The notes: generated by a model from the sequence alone, not told the origin. 40,849 bases of DNA from Thermococcaceae archaeon (GCA_030156945.1 JASGLT010000018.1:1-40849); one strand, 5' to 3'. Positions 17,379 to 24,465 are shown, counted from the first letter of the stretch. Program-made: numbers and translations.

Positions 17379-17987
17379 ATGAGAATGGCGGAGGCGATAA
17401 CATCCCTGAAGAACGTCGAGAAGAGGGCCGAAAAAGAGTACCAGAACCTGCTAAAGGCCCTAAACTCCCCGGAATATGCGGATCTCAGAGTGCTCTTAAT
17501 GAGAATGGCCCTGGACACCATGCTCCACAGGAGAATAGTCGAGGCAATAGAAAAAGCCTACAAGGATTCCATTAAGCTGATCGAGAAGTTTGGATACGGA
17601 GAAGTCCCCGAGATACCCGAGGACGCGCCCAGACTCCAGGTTTCAAGCGATTTAGTCCTAATCCCCGGAATGCCAGCGTTGCCGGTGGGGCACTATGGCT
17701 TCCTCGGTGGCAGAATTCCCCCAGAGGACGTTCTAAAAGAGATCATCGATGTTATAAACAGGAAAGTTGTGCTGCCCCCAGAGAAAATAAAGGAGGTGGA
17801 GAGCATTCTGAAGAAGATTCAGGAGCTCTCAAAAGAGATGGCAGAACACTACAGGGAGCTTGAAAAGAGGGCAGTCCATCCAATAATCCAGTCTATAGCT
17901 GAGGCCGCCCTCAAGAATGAGGAGCAACACAGAATCGTGGTCGAAGAGCTCTTAGAGGAGTACTCAAAAAAGCCGTCAAAGAGCTAA
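17379..17987 (+). CDS. all-helical protein, possibly ferritin-like
   Basis: A 202-residue protein I cannot assign with certainty. It seems to form four long helices, in two pairs split by a Pro/Gly-rich middle (residues 75-120). Helix 2 has ALDTMLHRRIVEAIEKAY and helix 4 has NEEQHRIVVEELLEEY. Both put a His after acidic residues, and the second has the ExxH pattern of ferritin/rubrerythrin-like di-iron carriers. Helices 1 and 3 also carry suitable glutamates. A metal-binding ferritin-like fold is plausible but unproven. The in-frame GTG at 17370 lies within the ribosome binding site, so ATG 17379 is preferred. Its end overlaps the convergent lysO gene by 12 bases. Confidence 0.7.
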   Translation: MRMAEAITSLKNVEKRAEKEYQNLLKALNSPEYADLRVLLMRMALDTMLHRRIVEAIEKAYKDSIKLIEKFGYGEVPEIPEDAPRLQVSSDLVLIPGMPALPVGHYGFLGGRIPPEDVLKEIIDVINRKVVLPPEKIKEVESILKKIQELSKEMAEHYRELEKRAVHPIIQSIAEAALKNEEQHRIVVEELLEEYSKKPSKS

Positions 17988-18557
17988 AATGATTGGGACT
18001 ATAAACGGCACTATGGCAGTCAGGATAAAGCCGTGAACAAATGCCACAAGTCCCGCTTCCCTGCCTCCAAATTTTGTTATTACCGGAAGAGTCGTGTCCA
18101 TTGTCGTTGCACCCCCCATAACCACCGCCTTTTCCTTCGGAACCCAACGTATCACAATGGGATAAAGGATTATCGTCAGTATTTCCCTCATGAGATTGCC
18201 CAGAAAGCCTATGGCACCGTAGACGGCTGAATACTTGGCTATAAGAGGACCCGTTATCGAGTACCATCCACAACCTGCCCCTATTGCAAGGCCCCATTTG
18301 AGATCAGTCCCAAGGATTACTGCACCTATGGTTCCCCCGACTATGGAACCCACCAGGGTCTCCAGAGGCAGAACCAGAGATTTTTTCCCAAGTCTTTTGA
18401 TTTCTTTCGAGTTTATGCTCATCCCCAGGTCAACCCCGATGAGGAGTATGAGAACGTCGAGCATGATTTCATAGGTGTTGCCGAAGTCGGGATGAAGAAA
18501 ATAACCCACCAAAACACCGGCAATAAGGGAGATGAGAACGAAATACAGGATTCTCAT
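17976..18557 (-). CDS. LysO-family lysine exporter, large C-terminal half
   Basis: A 193-residue membrane protein (DUF340/LysO family) with about six hydrophobic segments and the family motifs GVDLGMS near residue 42, GAGCGWYSITG near 93, and GGATTMDTTLPVITKFGG near 148. In E. coli LysO (YbjE) one polypeptide of about 300 residues exports lysine and thialysine; here the N-terminal part is a separate gene just upstream, overlapping by 4 bases (ATGA). The two products presumably assemble. The substrate is inferred from the family. Confidence 0.85.
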   Translation of the reverse strand: MRILYFVLISLIAGVLVGYFLHPDFGNTYEIMLDVLILLIGVDLGMSINSKEIKRLGKKSLVLPLETLVGSIVGGTIGAVILGTDLKWGLAIGAGCGWYSITGPLIAKYSAVYGAIGFLGNLMREILTIILYPIVIRWVPKEKAVVMGGATTMDTTLPVITKFGGREAGLVAFVHGFILTAIVPFIVPIILAL

Positions 18558-18793
18558 TTACTCACCCCCAGCGCGACCACCATGCTCCCCAGAACTGTCA
18601 AAACTGCAAACAGGAGTGAGGAGCCAAGAAGCCACAGCGCGTCAACCTTAACCTCCCCCGTCTTCACGCCCAGGAAAAATATCATAAGGACTAAAGCCGC
18701 GTTTGTTGGCACTTCTAGGCTAACCCTTTTACCTTTCCTTCTGAGCAGATAGCCTATTCCCAGGCCCAGCAAAAGGAAGACGAAAATGTTCAT
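18554..18793 (-). CDS. LysO-family transporter, small N-terminal half
   Basis: A 79-residue membrane protein with about three hydrophobic segments; residues 30-48 (ALVLMIFFLGVKTGEVKVD) match the N-terminal part of LysO. Its TGA stop overlaps the ATG of the large half. TATA-like TTTTATTAA at about 18815-18824 puts transcription start at the ATG, and there is no ribosome binding site, so the mRNA is probably leaderless. Confidence 0.8.
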   Translation of the reverse strand: MNIFVFLLLGLGIGYLLRRKGKRVSLEVPTNAALVLMIFFLGVKTGEVKVDALWLLGSSLLFAVLTVLGSMVVALGVSK

Positions 18794-18828
18794 GTTAGGG
18801 GGAACGTGAGCAGGTTAATAAAATTATC

Positions 18829-18891
18829 GGGCTCGGAGGGTGTTCACTTCATCATATCTGGGGTCAGAATGCTTGCTACTCGTCATCGCCC
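18829..18891 (-). ncRNA. candidate box C/D-type small RNA
   Basis: Read on the minus strand from 18891, the sequence has a C-like box GCGATGA, 15 bases, a perfect D' box CTGA, 8 bases, a perfect C' box ATGATGA, exactly 12 bases, then a D-like box CCGA. GGGC at the 5' end can pair with GCCC at the 3' end. Archaeal C/D RNAs guide 2'-O-methylation through the bases upstream of D and D', usually 12 nt. A TATA box 20-30 bases upstream predicts transcription start exactly here, and AT-rich sequence follows. The C and D boxes each depart from consensus by one base. Targets are unknown. Confidence 0.5.
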
Positions 18892-18910
18892 ATTAAAGTT
18901 TGCCGGAATA

Positions 18911-18920
18911 CTTTTAAAGT
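18911..18920 (-). promoter_or_regulatory. promoter of the candidate C/D small RNA
   Basis: Minus-strand TATA-like ACTTTAAAAG predicts transcription start near 18889-18891, the 5' end of the C/D-like RNA. No protein start codon lies within 90 bases downstream, which favours an RNA gene over a long leader of lysO. Confidence 0.5.
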
Positions 18921-19015
18921 TGAGGGCTTTGCACCTGAAACACCTTCGATACTATCATCAATACTCTGTGCCAAGGTTTTTATGATGAACGTCTGAATGA
19001 TAAGTGGTGATCCGT

Positions 19016-20215
19016 ATGATCAAACCTTCTGAAAGGGCCATGGGTGTTGAGTACGCCATAAGGGATGTCGTCCTCCCGGCGAGGGAACTTGAGAAGAAGG
19101 GTATTGAAGTAATCAGGCTCAACATAGGCGACCCTGGGAAGTACGACTTCCAGCCGCCGGAGCATATGCAGGAAGCCTACTGCAGGGCGATAAAGGAAGG
19201 GCACAACTACTACGGACCGAGTGAAGGTCTCCCCGAGATGAGGGAGGCCGTCGTCCAGCGCGAGAAGAGGAAGAACGGCGTGGACATCACCCCCGATGAC
19301 GTCCGCGTCACAACTGCAGTCACCGAGGCACTTCAGCTTCTCTTTGGCGCGCTTCTCGACCCTGGAGACAACATCCTTGTTCCAAGCCCGAGCTATCCCC
19401 CTTACACCGGCCTCGTCAAGTTCTACGGCGGAATACCCAACGAGTACGAGACAGTAGAGGAGAACGGCTGGCAGCCGGACATTGACGACATGAGGAAGCG
19501 CATAAACGAGAGGACTAAGGCGATAGCCGTTATCAACCCCAACAACCCCACGGGAGCGCTCTACGAGAAGAAGACAATAAAAGAAATACTTGATCTGGCG
19601 GGTGAATACGACCTTCCAGTCATCAGCGACGAGATTTATGACCTCATGACCTACGAGGGGGAGCACGTTTCTCCGGGCTCGCTAACCAAGGACGTTCCCG
19701 TTATAGTAATGAACGGCCTCTCCAAGGTCTACTTTGCAACCGGCTGGCGCCTGGGCTACTTCTACTACGTTGATGCTGAAAACAAGCTCGCTGAGGTCAG
19801 GGAGGCCGTTGATAAGCTAATGCGCATAAGACTCTGTCCCAGCACCCCGGCCCAGTTCGCGGCCATAGCAGGTCTAACGGGCCCCATGGACTATCTGGAA
19901 GAGTACATGAAGAAGCTCAGGGAGAGGAGGGACTACATCTACAAGCGCCTGACGGAGATACCTGGAGTGAGCACCCAGAAGCCGCAGGGAGCCTTCTATA
20001 TCTTCCCGAGGATAGAGGAGCGCTCCAAGTGGAAGAGCGACAAGGAGTTCGTCCTTGATGTGCTCCACGAGGCCCATGTTTTGTTCGTCCACGGTTCGGG
20101 CTTCGGAAGAGCTGGTAACTGGCACTTCCGCATAGTCTTCCTGCCGCCGGTTGAGATACTGGAGAAGGCAATGAACAGGTTCGAAGAGTTCATGATAAAG
20201 AGGCTGGCGGAGTGA
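19016..20215 (+). CDS. aat: alanine aminotransferase
   Basis: PLP-dependent class I aminotransferase of 399 residues, closely similar to the P. furiosus alanine aminotransferase. That enzyme makes alanine from pyruvate and glutamate as an electron sink during fermentation. The cofactor lysine is Lys237 in NGLSKVYFATGWR; Asp205 (ISDEIYD) and Asn177 (NPNNPTG) are the other cofactor contacts. A GTG at 19004 is the Shine-Dalgarno region (GTGGTGAT); ATG 19016 is used. TATA-like GGTTTTTATG at 18975-18984 puts transcription start near 19005, just before this ATG. Confidence 0.94.
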   Translation: MIKPSERAMGVEYAIRDVVLPARELEKKGIEVIRLNIGDPGKYDFQPPEHMQEAYCRAIKEGHNYYGPSEGLPEMREAVVQREKRKNGVDITPDDVRVTTAVTEALQLLFGALLDPGDNILVPSPSYPPYTGLVKFYGGIPNEYETVEENGWQPDIDDMRKRINERTKAIAVINPNNPTGALYEKKTIKEILDLAGEYDLPVISDEIYDLMTYEGEHVSPGSLTKDVPVIVMNGLSKVYFATGWRLGYFYYVDAENKLAEVREAVDKLMRIRLCPSTPAQFAAIAGLTGPMDYLEEYMKKLRERRDYIYKRLTEIPGVSTQKPQGAFYIFPRIEERSKWKSDKEFVLDVLHEAHVLFVHGSGFGRAGNWHFRIVFLPPVEILEKAMNRFEEFMIKRLAE

Positions 20216-20231
20216 GTTCTCCCTTTCCTTT

Positions 20232-20435
20232 TCATCCGCCAGAGACGACGGGGATTACCTCGACGTAAGCACCGTCCTCTACCTTTTCTTCCTCCAGGGC
20301 AACCCTTCCGTTTACCCTCGCTATGGCGCTCTCGGTGTTGAAGCCCACAGCCCTGAGCACTTCGGCAACAGTAAGGCCCTTCCGCCACTCCATCTCCTTT
20401 TCTATTCCCCTTCCGAGGACTTTGACCCTTATCAT
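20232..20435 (-). CDS. small archaeal modifier / MoaD-ThiS-like ubiquitin-fold protein
   Basis: A 67-residue beta-grasp protein ending in Gly-Gly (VVSGG), as in MoaD, ThiS and archaeal SAMP proteins. The C-terminal glycine would be activated by an E1-like enzyme for sulfur transfer (molybdopterin/tungstopterin or tRNA thiolation) or for attachment to proteins. The internal IARVNGRVALEEEKVEDGAYVEV matches the family. ATG 20435 is used because a TATA box (TTTTATAAAT, about 20467-20476) covers the more upstream in-frame ATG. GGGTGAGA precedes it. Single gene, convergent with aat. Confidence 0.88.
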   Translation of the reverse strand: MIRVKVLGRGIEKEMEWRKGLTVAEVLRAVGFNTESAIARVNGRVALEEEKVEDGAYVEVIPVVSGG

Positions 20436-20464
20436 GGTTCTCACCCTGAAGAGGGTAATGAAGG

Positions 20465-21076
20465 TCATTTATAAAACCATCTCGTCTCGCAGACTCCAAA
20501 ACCCCCAGAATTCCAACCCCACAAAAGCAACTCCCAAAAAACAACCGCACCTAATGTCGCAACAAGGAGGAGGACAAGGAGACCAAGCTTTTTGTGCTTC
20601 GGGAATAGGTAGGCCTCAACGGCACCAAAGGCTGCACTCTGAGCGGACAGAAGGAGAAGGTTTTTGAGGAGCTGATCGTTTCTACCCAGCCTCAAAAGTT
20701 CATCGACCATCTCAAGGGAAGAGCTCTCCACCGTATGCCCCAGAAAGTAGACACCAACCAGCAAACCGACACCGAACAGGGAAGCCTTTATAATCCACAG
20801 GCCGAGGTCCTTGGCTGAGGGTGGCGTCCATCTACCCCTATAGCTAGCAGAGGGCACTGTCGACTCCTCTCCAGAGGCGAGGAAGTATAAATCCAGGGGA
20901 ATGGCTACTATCCACTGCACCATGAAAAGGAAGAGGGGGATAAATGAAAAAACTAACAGAAATATCACGGCCACGGAGATTACCGCCCCCACAACGTCCT
21001 CAGTCCAAAGGAGCGCCATATCAATGAACCACCAGACTATTAAGTGGTGGCCAATTATCTCCTGCACGTCCTTCAC
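20465..21076 (-). CDS. membrane protein of unknown function
   Basis: A 203-residue protein not recognised, with about five hydrophobic segments. These are around residues 25-65 (AVISVAVIFLLVFSFIPLFLFMV, then VAIPLDLYFL), 92-112 (ASLFGVGLLVGVYFLG), 140-155 and 165-190 (LGLLVLLLVATLGAVVFWELLL). The start is uncertain: GTG 21076 overlaps the TGA that would end the small membrane gene if its internal TAG were read through (GTGA), and the ribosome binding site is weak. It probably belongs to the cbf5 transcript. Confidence 0.6.
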   Translation of the reverse strand: MKDVQEIIGHHLIVWWFIDMALLWTEDVVGAVISVAVIFLLVFSFIPLFLFMVQWIVAIPLDLYFLASGEESTVPSASYRGRWTPPSAKDLGLWIIKASLFGVGLLVGVYFLGHTVESSSLEMVDELLRLGRNDQLLKNLLLLSAQSAAFGAVEAYLFPKHKKLGLLVLLLVATLGAVVFWELLLWGWNSGGFGVCETRWFYK

Positions 21077-21150
21077 GAACCTGTCCCTACCCAGTTCTCC
21101 TCGAGGATTACTTGGAGCCGCTTAACGTCTTCCCTCCGATAGCCGTGCTT

Positions 21151-21339
21151 CTAAAGATAGCGGCCGATGAAAAAGAGGGCAGAAACTCCGAAGAGCGGGA
21201 GAAGTGCAAACATCGTCACGAGCAGTCCAGCGTCTATGGTCCCCCCGCTGCGGGCTCCCAAAAAGAGAAGGGCAATGAATATGGAAATCATGCCAACAAC
21301 GGTCTCCATTATCAGCTTGAGGCCCTTCCTCCCCTCCAT
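21151..21339 (-). CDS. small membrane protein, probably cut short by a TAG codon
   Basis: A 62-residue protein with two or three hydrophobic segments (IFIALLFLG; LLVTMFALLPLFGVSALFFIG). ATG 21339 has GGGGTG 6 bases upstream and follows the cbf5 stop. The frame ends at TAG (21151-21153), but the same frame continues for 25 more codons of coding-like sequence (KHGYRREDVKRLQVILEENW and five more residues). It then stops at a TGA (21073-21075) that overlaps the next gene's GTG. The original product was probably 88 residues with a charged cytoplasmic tail. No function is known. Confidence 0.5.
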   Translation of the reverse strand: MEGRKGLKLIMETVVGMISIFIALLFLGARSGGTIDAGLLVTMFALLPLFGVSALFFIGRYL

Positions 21340-21371
21340 GAAAAACACCCCAAAGAAGGGAGAAAGAGAAA

Positions 21372-22385
21372 TCACTCTTTATCCTTCCACAGCTTCGGAT
21401 ACCAGTCCCTCGGCATGAAGACCTTGTCCACATCGACCGCTATGCCTTTGCTCTTCTGAAGCATCTCGCCGGTCGTCATCATGGCTTTGCCTATTGCAAC
21501 AAGCTCGTCCTTGAGGGTCATTATTGCGACGAGGTCGCCCTTCTTTATGCCCTCGTGGAGCTTGACTATGCCGGGAACTGCCAAATCAGCGCCGTGAGTA
21601 ACTGCAGCGACTGCAGAGTCCCTTATCCAGACCTTGGGCAGATGTTCTACTGCCTTCTCCATCGGCTGGATTGCCTTCCTGAAGTACTCCTCTATCCCGT
21701 CCTCCTTCCAGAAGTGGTAGTAATCCACAAGGTCATGGAGGGTCACGAGGGTCTCATCCTCCTTGAAGGGACCACTTCTGGTTCTTCTAAGCTCAGCCAT
21801 GTGGGCGCCGACCCCGAGGGCAAGACCAATGTGGTGGATGAGCGAGCGGATGTAGGTTCCGGCCTCAACTCCAACCCTGAAGAGAACGTCCCTGCCCTCT
21901 ACCTCCAGCACGTCTATGTAGTAGACCTTCCTCGTCCTAAGCCTCCTCTTTACCGCACTCCTCAGCGGTGGCCTCTGGATTATCTCCCCCTGGAACTCTC
22001 TCATAACGGCGAGTATCTTGTCCTCAGGAACGTCGCCGTGGAGGTGCATCAAAGCCACGTACTCCTTTCCAGCCGGCAGGAGGGCCTGCACGACCCTCGT
22101 TGCTCTCTCCAGGGCAACTGGAAGAACCCCACTGACCTTCGGATCGAGCGTTCCGCCGTGTCCGGCCTTGTTAAGGTTGAGAATTTTCTTCACCCAGGCG
22201 ACGACCTCGTGGCTTGTCGGTCCTGGAGGCTTGTCGAGGTTTATTATGCCAAACTGGATGTGCATCTCGATCGGTCTCTTCTCAGGTGGAAAGCCCCACT
22301 TCGGGTTAGTCTCGGCTTTCTCGTCCTTAACAACCACTTCCCTCTCCATGTCAGCGGGAAGTCTGCGCACTTCGTCCCTTACCAT
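21372..22385 (-). CDS. cbf5: H/ACA pseudouridine synthase Cbf5
   Basis: Catalytic subunit of the archaeal H/ACA ribonucleoprotein, which makes pseudouridine in rRNA, and tRNA U55 when acting alone. The 337-residue protein is nearly identical in layout to P. furiosus Cbf5. An N-terminal extension (1-40) is followed by the TruB domain with catalytic Asp81 in GGTLDPKVSG, and by a C-terminal PUA domain (about 250-325, starting near WIRDSAVAAVTHGADLAVPG). ATG 22385 is chosen because the in-frame GTG at 22394 is part of the AGGTGAT ribosome binding site. It normally follows L14e directly; here an SDR gene and hicBA remnants lie between. Confidence 0.97.
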   Translation of the reverse strand: MVRDEVRRLPADMEREVVVKDEKAETNPKWGFPPEKRPIEMHIQFGIINLDKPPGPTSHEVVAWVKKILNLNKAGHGGTLDPKVSGVLPVALERATRVVQALLPAGKEYVALMHLHGDVPEDKILAVMREFQGEIIQRPPLRSAVKRRLRTRKVYYIDVLEVEGRDVLFRVGVEAGTYIRSLIHHIGLALGVGAHMAELRRTRSGPFKEDETLVTLHDLVDYYHFWKEDGIEEYFRKAIQPMEKAVEHLPKVWIRDSAVAAVTHGADLAVPGIVKLHEGIKKGDLVAIMTLKDELVAIGKAMMTTGEMLQKSKGIAVDVDKVFMPRDWYPKLWKDKE

Positions 22386-22394
22386 GAGTATCAC

Positions 22395-22565
22395 CTACTG
22401 ATCTTTAAGTGTCTCAACAAATTCATCCTTTGAAATTCCGGCAAGATTAAACACTCCAAACAGAGTTCCGGGCTTCAGCTCCTTGTTAAGCGGAACCACG
22501 GTACCAATTTTTCTCCCCAACACTTTAACTACTTCTTCACCCGGGAGCCTTGGCAATCTCGACAT
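22395..22565 (-). pseudogene. HicA-like toxin remnant with internal deletion
   Basis: A 56-residue frame beginning MSRLPRLPGEEVVKVLG and continuing GTVVPLNKELKPGTL, then GISKDEF, all matching HicA mRNA-interferase ends. The middle of HicA (the strand with Gly-Ser-His, carrying the catalytic histidine, usually about 25 residues) is absent, so it cannot be an active toxin. The ATG overlaps the hicB remnant by 29 bases, and its TAG stop abuts the ribosome binding site of cbf5. I infer a decayed toxin-antitoxin module. Confidence 0.65.
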
Positions 22566-22757
22566 TGAAATCGCCCACGAACTTTATCTTCCCAAGCTCC
22601 TCTTTGAGCTCGGGGAATTCTTCCAGATAGAGCTCCACTGCCTCTCTGATGTTCTCGAGGGCCTCCTCTATTGTCTCACCTTGAGTAGTTACTCCCGTGA
22701 CACTTCCCTGATGACATAAACCCCCTCTTCCTCCCAGATAACGGCATGAAGGTTCAT
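22537..22757 (-). pseudogene. HicB-like antitoxin remnant with frameshift
   Basis: ATG 22757 begins MNLHAVIWEEEGVYVIREV and runs into a TAA at 22689-22691. Shifting frame at GAAGTG/TCACGGG (near 22700) restores VTGVTTQGETIEEALENIREA and on to KIKFVGDFNVEIAKAPG, stopping at TGA 22537-22539. This is the HicB N-terminal domain pattern (TQGETxEEAL). A single lost base explains the break. The C-terminal DNA-binding domain of longer HicB proteins is lacking, as in other short archaeal members. A good promoter and GGTGGGGAGC ribosome binding site remain upstream. Confidence 0.65.
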
Positions 22758-22787
22758 GCTCCCCACCGTTTTCTCTACTGTAGCCCT

Positions 22788-22799
22788 CTTTATAAATCC
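22788..22799 (-). promoter_or_regulatory. promoter of the hicBA remnant and cbf5
   Basis: Minus-strand TATA GGATTTATAAAG, directly after the SDR stop, predicts transcription start near 22768, about 11 bases before the hicB ATG. It is the nearest good promoter upstream of cbf5. Confidence 0.6.
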
Positions 22800-22801
22800 A
22801 C

Positions 22802-23512
22802 CTAATAACTGAAGCGGTACGTGAGGACGGGCCAGTTGGGAAGGTACTTGATTAGCTTCAGGTAGCCTGGCACAAAGACCTCACGCTTGTTCTTTTTAAT
22901 GCCGTTAAGCACCGCATCGGCTACCCGCTCAGGTTCGATTGACCCCTTGGGAATCTTGCCCTTCCAGAACTCGCTCTTCACCTGCTTGGGATAGACCCTA
23001 ATCGTGACTATTCCCAGCTCCTCCAGCTCCTTCTCCAGGTTTACCGTGAGGTAGTGCAGTGCACCTTTGGTGGCACAGTATGAGGGAATCTCAGGGACAT
23101 TGACAAAGGCAACACCGCTTATTACAAAGACGACCTTTGAGCCCTTCCTGAGAAACGGGAGGAGCTCCTTCGTAAGCCAGATGGGAGCAAATACGTTCAC
23201 CCTGAATATTTTCTCAAGCTCTTCACTGGAATGCTCCAGGAGGGGCTTTCTGATGGCGTAGCCAGCGTTGTTTATGAGCAGGTCAAGCTTTGTTATTCCC
23301 ATACCAGCTAAAGTCTCTCTGATTTTGGCCGGAGCTCCTGCGTCGGAAAGGTCGGCAACTATGTAATCAAAGCTTTTCAAGGCCTGAGATAGCTCCCTGA
23401 GCTTATCCTCTCTCCTCGCAACGCCAATTACGTGGTAGCCCTGCTCAACAAGCCTCTTTGACAGTGCCCTCCCAATGCCTCCAGTGGCGCCAGTAACCAG
23501 AGCAGTCTTCAT
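22802..23512 (-). CDS. short-chain dehydrogenase/reductase
   Basis: Classical SDR of 236 residues. The NAD(P)-binding motif TGATGGIG is at residues 7-14; Arg33-Arg34 after the second strand favour NADP. The NNAG motif is at 81-84, and the catalytic triad is Ser132, Tyr145 and Lys149. The substrate cannot be told. It has its own TATA box (ATTTTATAG, 23548-23556) and GGTGAG before ATG 23512. It sits between L14e and cbf5, which are usually adjacent in Thermococcales, so it looks like an insertion into the ribosomal cluster together with hicBA. Confidence 0.92.
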   Translation of the reverse strand: MKTALVTGATGGIGRALSKRLVEQGYHVIGVARREDKLRELSQALKSFDYIVADLSDAGAPAKIRETLAGMGITKLDLLINNAGYAIRKPLLEHSSEELEKIFRVNVFAPIWLTKELLPFLRKGSKVVFVISGVAFVNVPEIPSYCATKGALHYLTVNLEKELEELGIVTIRVYPKQVKSEFWKGKIPKGSIEPERVADAVLNGIKKNKREVFVPGYLKLIKYLPNWPVLTYRFSY

Positions 23513-23604
23513 GGATTCTCACCAAAGTTTATGTCCAAAAAGAGGGCTATAAAATCTTGGGATACAAAAGACAGAACAAAGGACCAGAACCGAGAATTAG
23601 AATT

Positions 23605-23625
23605 GTGAGGGGAAAGCCCCCTCAC
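23605..23625 (-). terminator. hairpin at the end of the L14e gene
   Basis: GTGAGGGG and CCCCTCAC form a perfect 8-bp stem with a 5-base loop, overlapping the L14e stop codon. Only moderately T-rich sequence (AATTCTAATTCT) follows on the minus strand. It may mark the 3' end of the ribosomal transcript before the inserted SDR gene. Confidence 0.35.
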
Positions 23626-23873
23626 TCGAGGCTGATTCCAGCCTGCTCGAGGGCAGCCTTGATCTCTTCGTCGGAAGCGCCGCGCTGGATGTTGACCTTC
23701 TCCGGAAGGGGCTCGAGGTGCTTGACGTTCATCCTCCTGCGCTTGACCTTGTTGAGGCCAGCGCCGGTAACGAGGACGAAGTTCCTGTCGATTATGTCGG
23801 CAACGACGACCTTCTGCCCAGCCCTCCTTCCGGCAATAACTACGGCAATTCTTCCAACCTCAATAGCTGGCAT
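23622..23873 (-). CDS. rpl14e: 50S ribosomal protein L14e
   Basis: Archaeal/eukaryotic large-subunit protein of 83 residues with a KOW-type N-terminus ([19 protein letters not shown]). It lacks the long C-terminal extension of eukaryotic L14. The ATG follows directly on the cmk stop (TGA-ATG), and GGGAGGTGGGAT inside the end of cmk is the ribosome binding site. It is normally the gene just before cbf5. Confidence 0.95.
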   Translation of the reverse strand: MPAIEVGRIAVVIAGRRAGQKVVVADIIDRNFVLVTGAGLNKVKRRRMNVKHLEPLPEKVNIQRGASDEEIKAALEQAGISLE

Positions 23874-24455
23874 TCATCCCACCTCCCTTTCTTTTTCTTC
23901 CTCCCCCGCGTCACCGACGGGGGAAAGGTGGTCGATGGCGGCCTTCACAATCGCGAAGACGCCATCGGGGCCCCAGTGGGCCGTGTTTATTATCAGGTCG
24001 TAAATCGATTTGTCCTCGATGTCGATTCCGTAGAGGTTTAAATACCTTTTTCTGTTCTGCTTCTCCCTCTCCGCTATTTGCACGAAGGCCTCCTCAACGG
24101 AGATGCCCTCCCTCCGGGCAACCCTCTTGGCTCGCTCCATTATCGGAGCGTCGAGCCAGATTTTCAGGTCAGCGTTCTTGACCATCCAGCCGGCGAGCCG
24201 GCCCTCAATAACGACATTGCACTCATTGGCTGCCTCAACCTGTCTCCTGTCAACCTCTCTGTCTATCTCGGGATGAAGCTCCGCATACTCTTGAAACTCC
24301 TCGAGAGTCATCCCCATTTCCTTGGCCATCTGCCGGAATATCAGCCCTGCATAGACGTGCTTGAATCCGTAGTGCTTTGCGAGGTTCCTGCAGAGGGTCG
24401 TTGTGCCTGAGCCTGCCAGGCCGCTGACGGTTATAACGAGGCAGCCCTTTGGCAT
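23874..24455 (-). CDS. cmk: cytidylate kinase
   Basis: Phosphorylates CMP/dCMP with ATP. It has 193 residues with a P-loop GLAGSGTTT (12-20), the GRLAGW segment near residue 85 that contacts CMP, and a lid region around RVARREG. It is the short archaeal form. It lies between L34e (10-base gap) and L14e (no gap) in the extended spc cluster. Confidence 0.95.
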   Translation of the reverse strand: MPKGCLVITVSGLAGSGTTTLCRNLAKHYGFKHVYAGLIFRQMAKEMGMTLEEFQEYAELHPEIDREVDRRQVEAANECNVVIEGRLAGWMVKNADLKIWLDAPIMERAKRVARREGISVEEAFVQIAEREKQNRKRYLNLYGIDIEDKSIYDLIINTAHWGPDGVFAIVKAAIDHLSPVGDAGEEEKEREVG

Positions 24456-24465
24456 GGGAACACCT

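Noticed and set aside
18980-19040. ATGATGA...CTGA motifs on the plus strand near the aat start, resembling a C/D RNA
   Set aside because: Only 4 bases separate the first C-like box from CTGA, too few for a guide, and the TATA box and ribosome binding site of aat explain the region.
21122-21433. Alternative 103-codon frame in place of the small membrane protein
   Set aside because: It overlaps the cbf5 3' end by over 60 bases, has Arg/Ser/Cys-rich composition typical of out-of-frame reading, and lacks a ribosome binding site.
22389-22565. HicA-Cbf5 fusion by reading through the TAG between them (frames are the same)
   Set aside because: The HicA end is a normal family end and cbf5 has its own ribosome binding site and conserved start, so the TAG is a true stop.
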